From: DATKHR01 sp036557365
Lineage (GTDB): Bacteria > Acidobacteriota > Vicinamibacteria > Vicinamibacterales > CAVVIG01
Assembly (NCBI GenBank): GCA_036557365.1
Contig: DATBHR010000055.1
Coordinates: forward strand, 62,001 to 126,000
Direction of reading: 5' to 3'
Length of the DNA: 64,000 nt
A program made the translations under genes and the position numbers. The notes beneath the pieces were generated by a model. That model saw only the letters and a list, made by a program, of their open reading frames with translations. It did not search any database and had not been told where the DNA came from. Positions 61,318 through 64,000 of the stretch are shown in pieces (the first letter of the stretch is position 1; each line of letters opens with the position of its first letter).

Positions 61318-61395
61318 GGAATTGGTGAGTTGGCGCGGTGGAGAATTCGTGAAGTCGCGGCTGCGACGTCGCCAACTCTCCAATTCGCCAATTCT
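61318..61395. repeat. Inverted octamer arrays NGAATTGG around a hairpin
   Basis: Left units (61318-61357) are GGAATTGG, TGAGTTGG, CGCGGTGG, AGAATTCG and TGAAGTCG. Right units (61372-61395) are CCAACTCT, CCAATTCG and CCAATTCT, their inverse complement. The centre holds GTCGC-GGCT-GCGAC (61354-61367). It lies between the kinase and ilvE genes. Confidence 0.82.
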
Positions 61396-61403
61396 CCAGA
61401 TGC

Positions 61404-61409
61404 TAGAAT
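61404..61409 (+). promoter_or_regulatory. -10 element of ilvE
   Basis: TAGAAT lies 18 bp before the ilvE ATG, and AGAGGA between them is the ribosome binding site. The start of transcription would be near 61416. Confidence 0.6.
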
Positions 61410-61427
61410 CTGATCCAGAGGACTTCG

Positions 61428-62399
61428 ATGGCTTTCGCTGGCACTGGCAAGATCTGGATGAACGGGAAACTGGTCGACTGGAAGGACGCGACCATCCACA
61501 TCGCGTCGCACGTCGTCCACTACGGTACGGGCGTGTTCGAAGGCGCGCGCTGCTACTCGACGCCGAAAGGCTCGGCGTGCTTCCGGCTCGACGCGCACAT
61601 GCGCCGTCTCCAGGACTCCGCGAAGATCTACCGGATGTCGTATCCGCTCGATCTCGTCGGCTGGCAGAATGCGGTCCTCGACACGATTCGCGCGAACCAG
61701 ATGAAGGCCTGCTACATCCGCCCGATTCTGTACCGCGGATACGAAACGCTCGGCGTCAACCCGCTCACCTGCCCCGTCGACGCCGCGATCATTCTCTGGG
61801 AATGGGGCACGTACCTCGGCCAGGAAGCGCTCGAGCAGGGCGTCGACGTCAAGGTGTCGTCGTGGTCGCGCATGGCGCCGAACACGCTGCCGGCGCTGGC
61901 GAAAAGCTCGGCCAACTACGCGAACTCCGGACTGATCAAGATGGAAGCGCTCGCCGACGGCTACTCGGAGGGCATCGCGCTCGACGTCGCCGGCACCGTG
62001 AGCGAAGGTAGCGGCCAGAACCTCTTCGTCGTGCGTAACGACGTCGTCCATACGCCACCGCTGGCGTCGTCTGTGCTCGGCGGCATCACGCGCGATTCGA
62101 TCATCACGATCGCCAGCGACCTGGGCTACACGGTCCTCGAGACCGCAATTCCGCGCGAGATGCTGTACATCGCGGACGAAGTGTTTTTCGTCGGTACCGC
62201 CGCCGAAGTGACGCCGGTTCGCTCGATCGACAAAATCACCGTCGGCAGCGGCCGGCGCGGTCCCATTACACAGGCGCTGCAGTCAGCGTTCTTCGGCGTG
62301 ATCAACGGCGACGTGCCCGATCGCCACAACTGGCTGACCTACGTGCAAGTCGGCGATCCGACCGTGCGCGAGCCGGCCAGCCCCGCTCATGCACGTTAA
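61428..62399 (+). CDS. ilvE: Branched-chain amino acid aminotransferase
   Basis: The 323-residue class IV PLP enzyme has the Schiff-base K159 (PALAKSSANYANSG, matching the family position), the N-terminal HVVHYGTGVFEGARCY and the later VSEGSGQNLFVV and FVGTAAEVTPV. It transfers amino groups between leucine, isoleucine, valine and 2-oxoglutarate. It overlaps pilT by 11 bp. Confidence 0.96.
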   Translation: MAFAGTGKIWMNGKLVDWKDATIHIASHVVHYGTGVFEGARCYSTPKGSACFRLDAHMRRLQDSAKIYRMSYPLDLVGWQNAVLDTIRANQMKACYIRPILYRGYETLGVNPLTCPVDAAIILWEWGTYLGQEALEQGVDVKVSSWSRMAPNTLPALAKSSANYANSGLIKMEALADGYSEGIALDVAGTVSEGSGQNLFVVRNDVVHTPPLASSVLGGITRDSIITIASDLGYTVLETAIPREMLYIADEVFFVGTAAEVTPVRSIDKITVGSGRRGPITQALQSAFFGVINGDVPDRHNWLTYVQVGDPTVREPASPAHAR

Positions 62400-63531
62400 C
62401 GACCTTCTCAAGATTGCCGTCGAACGCGGGGCGTCGGATCTCCACCTGAAGGTCGGCAGCTATCCGATGATCCGCGTCCGGGGTGCTCTTTCCCCGGCGT
62501 CCGAAGAGAAAAAGCTGGATCACGAGGATCTCGTCGCGATGAGCGCCGCGGTCATGTCGACGTCGCAGCGGCAGAAGTTCAAGGAATCGCAGGAGGTCGA
62601 CCTCGCCTACAGCGTGCCCGGCCTCGGCCGCTTCCGCTGCAACATCTTCCAGCAGCGCGGCACGGTCGGTCTGGTGCTGCGCGTCATTCCGATGCAGATC
62701 CGGACCATCGACGAGCTGGGCCTCCCGAACGTCCTCCGGCGGATCGCCGACGAAGAGCGCGGGTTGGTCCTCGTCACGGGGACGACCGGCAGCGGGAAGA
62801 GCACGACGCTCGCAGCGCTGATCGACCACATCAACCGGACGCGATCTGCGCACGTGATGACGGTCGAGGATCCGATCGAGTTCCTCCACCGCGACGATCG
62901 ATCGATGGTGAATCAGCGCGAGGTCTCGGTGGACACCAGGTCTTTCGCGCAGGCGCTCCGCAGCGCGCTGCGTCAGGACCCCGACGTCATCCTCGTCGGC
63001 GAGATGCGAGACTACGAAACCATCGAGACCGGCCTGCTCGCCGCGGAAACAGGCCATCTCGTCTTCTCGACGCTCCACACGCTCGATGCCACGGAGACGA
63101 TCAACCGCATCATCGCCGTCTTCCCGCCTCACCAGCAGAAGCAGATCCGCCTGCAGCTGGCGAGCGTCCTGCGCGCGGTCATCTCGCAGCGCCTGATTCC
63201 GAAAGTCGACGGCCACGGCCGCGCGCCGGCGGTCGAAGTGATGATCAGCACGCCCTTCGTCCGCGACTGCATCGTCGACAAGGAGAAGACGCATCTCATT
63301 CCGGGCGCGATCGCATCCGGAACCTCGCAGTACGGGATGCAGACGTTCGATCAGTCCATCTTCGGCCTCTTCGAACAGAAGCTGATTACCTACGATGAAG
63401 CGCTGCGGTGGGCGAGCAACAAGGACGAGTTCAAGCTGCGCGTGCAGGGCATCGCGACCACCGCTGACCTGAGCCGCGATTCGATGGCCAAAGCCGCCGC
63501 CGCGCCCGAAATCACGAGGTTTGGCAGCTAG
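62389..63531 (+). CDS. pilT: Type IV pilus retraction ATPase PilT
   Basis: The 380-residue secretion ATPase has GASDLHLKVG, Walker A GTTGSGKST at 131-139, the Asp box MTVEDPIEF, Walker B DPDVILVGEMRD and the PilT-typical AAETGHLVFSTLHT motif. It powers pilus retraction, linking to DNA uptake with ComEC and to twitching. It overlaps ilvE upstream and recX downstream, each by 11 bp. Confidence 0.96.
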   Translation: MHVNDLLKIAVERGASDLHLKVGSYPMIRVRGALSPASEEKKLDHEDLVAMSAAVMSTSQRQKFKESQEVDLAYSVPGLGRFRCNIFQQRGTVGLVLRVIPMQIRTIDELGLPNVLRRIADEERGLVLVTGTTGSGKSTTLAALIDHINRTRSAHVMTVEDPIEFLHRDDRSMVNQREVSVDTRSFAQALRSALRQDPDVILVGEMRDYETIETGLLAAETGHLVFSTLHTLDATETINRIIAVFPPHQQKQIRLQLASVLRAVISQRLIPKVDGHGRAPAVEVMISTPFVRDCIVDKEKTHLIPGAIASGTSQYGMQTFDQSIFGLFEQKLITYDEALRWASNKDEFKLRVQGIATTADLSRDSMAKAAAAPEITRFGS

Positions 63532-63991
63532 CCCCGCTTATCTCGACGGACTGAAACTGCTCGCGCGGCGGGAACTGTCCGAGGCGCAGGTCCGCCAGCG
63601 CCTCGCGCGTCGCGGCCACTCCCTCGAATCCGTTGACGAAGCCGTGACGCGACTCCGCGCCGAGGGCGCCATCGACGATGCGCGCGTCGCCGGTGCGATC
63701 GCGCGGACGCAGACGTCGGTCAGGCGGCGGGGACGACGGCGCGTCAGGATGCAAATCGAGCAGGCCGGCATCGACCGCCATCTGGCCCGATGTGCCGTGG
63801 ACGAAGCGTTCGCCGACGTCGACGAGGATGCCGTGCTCGAAGCGGCGCTCGCGCGGCGACTTCGAGGACGGGACGCCATCGCCGACGACCGCGAGTTGGA
63901 CCGGGTGTATCGATATCTTCTCCGCCAGGGCTTCGATGGCGACCGCGTGCTCGCGGCGCTTAGGCGGAAGAAGCTAAAATCGTCTGAATGA
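63521..63991 (+). CDS. recX: RecX-family regulator of RecA
   Basis: The 156-residue helical protein has the RecX repeats: ARRELSEAQVRQRLARRGH, VDEAVTRLRAEGAIDDARV, RGRRRVRMQIEQAGI and the last three-helix unit RYLLRQGFDGDRVLAAL. It would modulate RecA filaments. It starts at TTG 63521 after ACGAGGT and overlaps pilT; its stop overlaps the next start as ATGA. Confidence 0.92.
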   Translation: MAASPAYLDGLKLLARRELSEAQVRQRLARRGHSLESVDEAVTRLRAEGAIDDARVAGAIARTQTSVRRRGRRRVRMQIEQAGIDRHLARCAVDEAFADVDEDAVLEAALARRLRGRDAIADDRELDRVYRYLLRQGFDGDRVLAALRRKKLKSSE

Positions 63992-64000
63992 CCTCGAACG
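63988..64000 (+). CDS. Start of a gene cut by the window edge, probably alaS
   Basis: Only ATG and three further codons (M-T-S-N) are visible. The ATG overlaps the recX stop as ATGA. recX is often followed by alanyl-tRNA synthetase, and these residues would fit its N-terminus, but four residues cannot prove it. Confidence 0.35.

Noticed and set aside
60285..62051. 588-codon minus-strand frame opposite the kinase and ilvE genes
   Set aside because: Spans two well-supported genes and an intergenic array; composition is charged and without motifs.
1..64000. Prophage, biosynthetic gene cluster or toxin-antitoxin system
   Set aside because: No phage structural genes, NRPS/PKS or terpene enzymes, or paired toxin-antitoxin genes are visible; hydrolases and permeases are scattered.

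Overview
The window is a GC-rich (roughly 65% by eye), densely coded bacterial chromosome segment. I infer Acidobacteriota, most likely class Vicinamibacteria. The reasons are two large ADOP-type FtsX/MacB permeases, PadR regulators coupled to permease-prefix proteins, Tat-exported GMC dehydrogenase subunits, many secreted hydrolases, a carboxypeptidase-regulatory-like secreted protein, a PEP-CTERM protein, BshC, and Hanks-type kinases. No 16S rRNA is present, so the placement is an inference from gene content.

Layout. 0.1-5.9 kb (minus): M28-like peptidase, ankyrin-PEBP fusion, gluconate-dehydrogenase-like small subunit and GMC large subunit, coupled by 4-17 bp overlaps, then a ferritin-like protein. 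5.9-10.1 kb (plus): secreted hypothetical, DUF983 protein, three-PAS NarL-type kinase with LuxR-type regulator, and a minimal degenerate sigma-54-activator-like protein. 10.3-13.2 kb: alpha/beta hydrolase and CocE/NonD hydrolase. 13.5-24.4 kb: secreted hypotheticals, two PadR modules (one with a perfect operator palindrome), two ADOP permeases, GNAT, DUF1810, DsrE-like and PEP-CTERM proteins. 24.4-28.6 kb: a cupin pseudogene, beta-lactamase-fold hydrolase, S41 protease and an LEA-like 11-mer repeat protein. 28.6-30.3 kb: a decayed element beside tRNA-Cys, then tRNA-Gly. 30.3-36.8 kb (minus): a housekeeping operon (DUF1844, MBL hydrolase, ribF, small hypothetical, cysS, class III aminotransferase, yraN, galT). 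36.9-45.3 kb: mazG, a GxxExxY gene in an unusual repeat setting, comEC, carB, carA. 45.4-52.5 kb: a PEGA pseudokinase, bshC, a class A PBP and an XdhC-like protein. 52.5-57.5 kb: amidohydrolase, then CIRCE-hrcA-grpE-dnaJ-prmA (no dnaK). 57.5-64 kb: secreted beta-sandwich protein, rsmE, an active-looking Ser/Thr kinase, ilvE, pilT, recX and the first codons of a gene that is probably alaS.

Most unusual signal. At least six intergenic sites carry short degenerate tandem arrays with a 7- or 8-bp period, each with its own unit sequence (10.25, 37.71 with 38.18, 51.39-51.62, 52.51, 60.14 and 61.32 kb). Three sites hold the arrays as inverted pairs. In one of them the inverted CACGAA-type octamer arrays bracket a GxxExxY gene inserted between convergent mazG and comEC, and the arrays supply the last codons of both neighbours. 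This looks like a small mobile or formerly mobile repeat-bounded unit. A second notable locus is a 3-prime tRNA-Cys fragment about 1.1 kb from the intact tRNA-Cys, with a serine-recombinase remnant between them.
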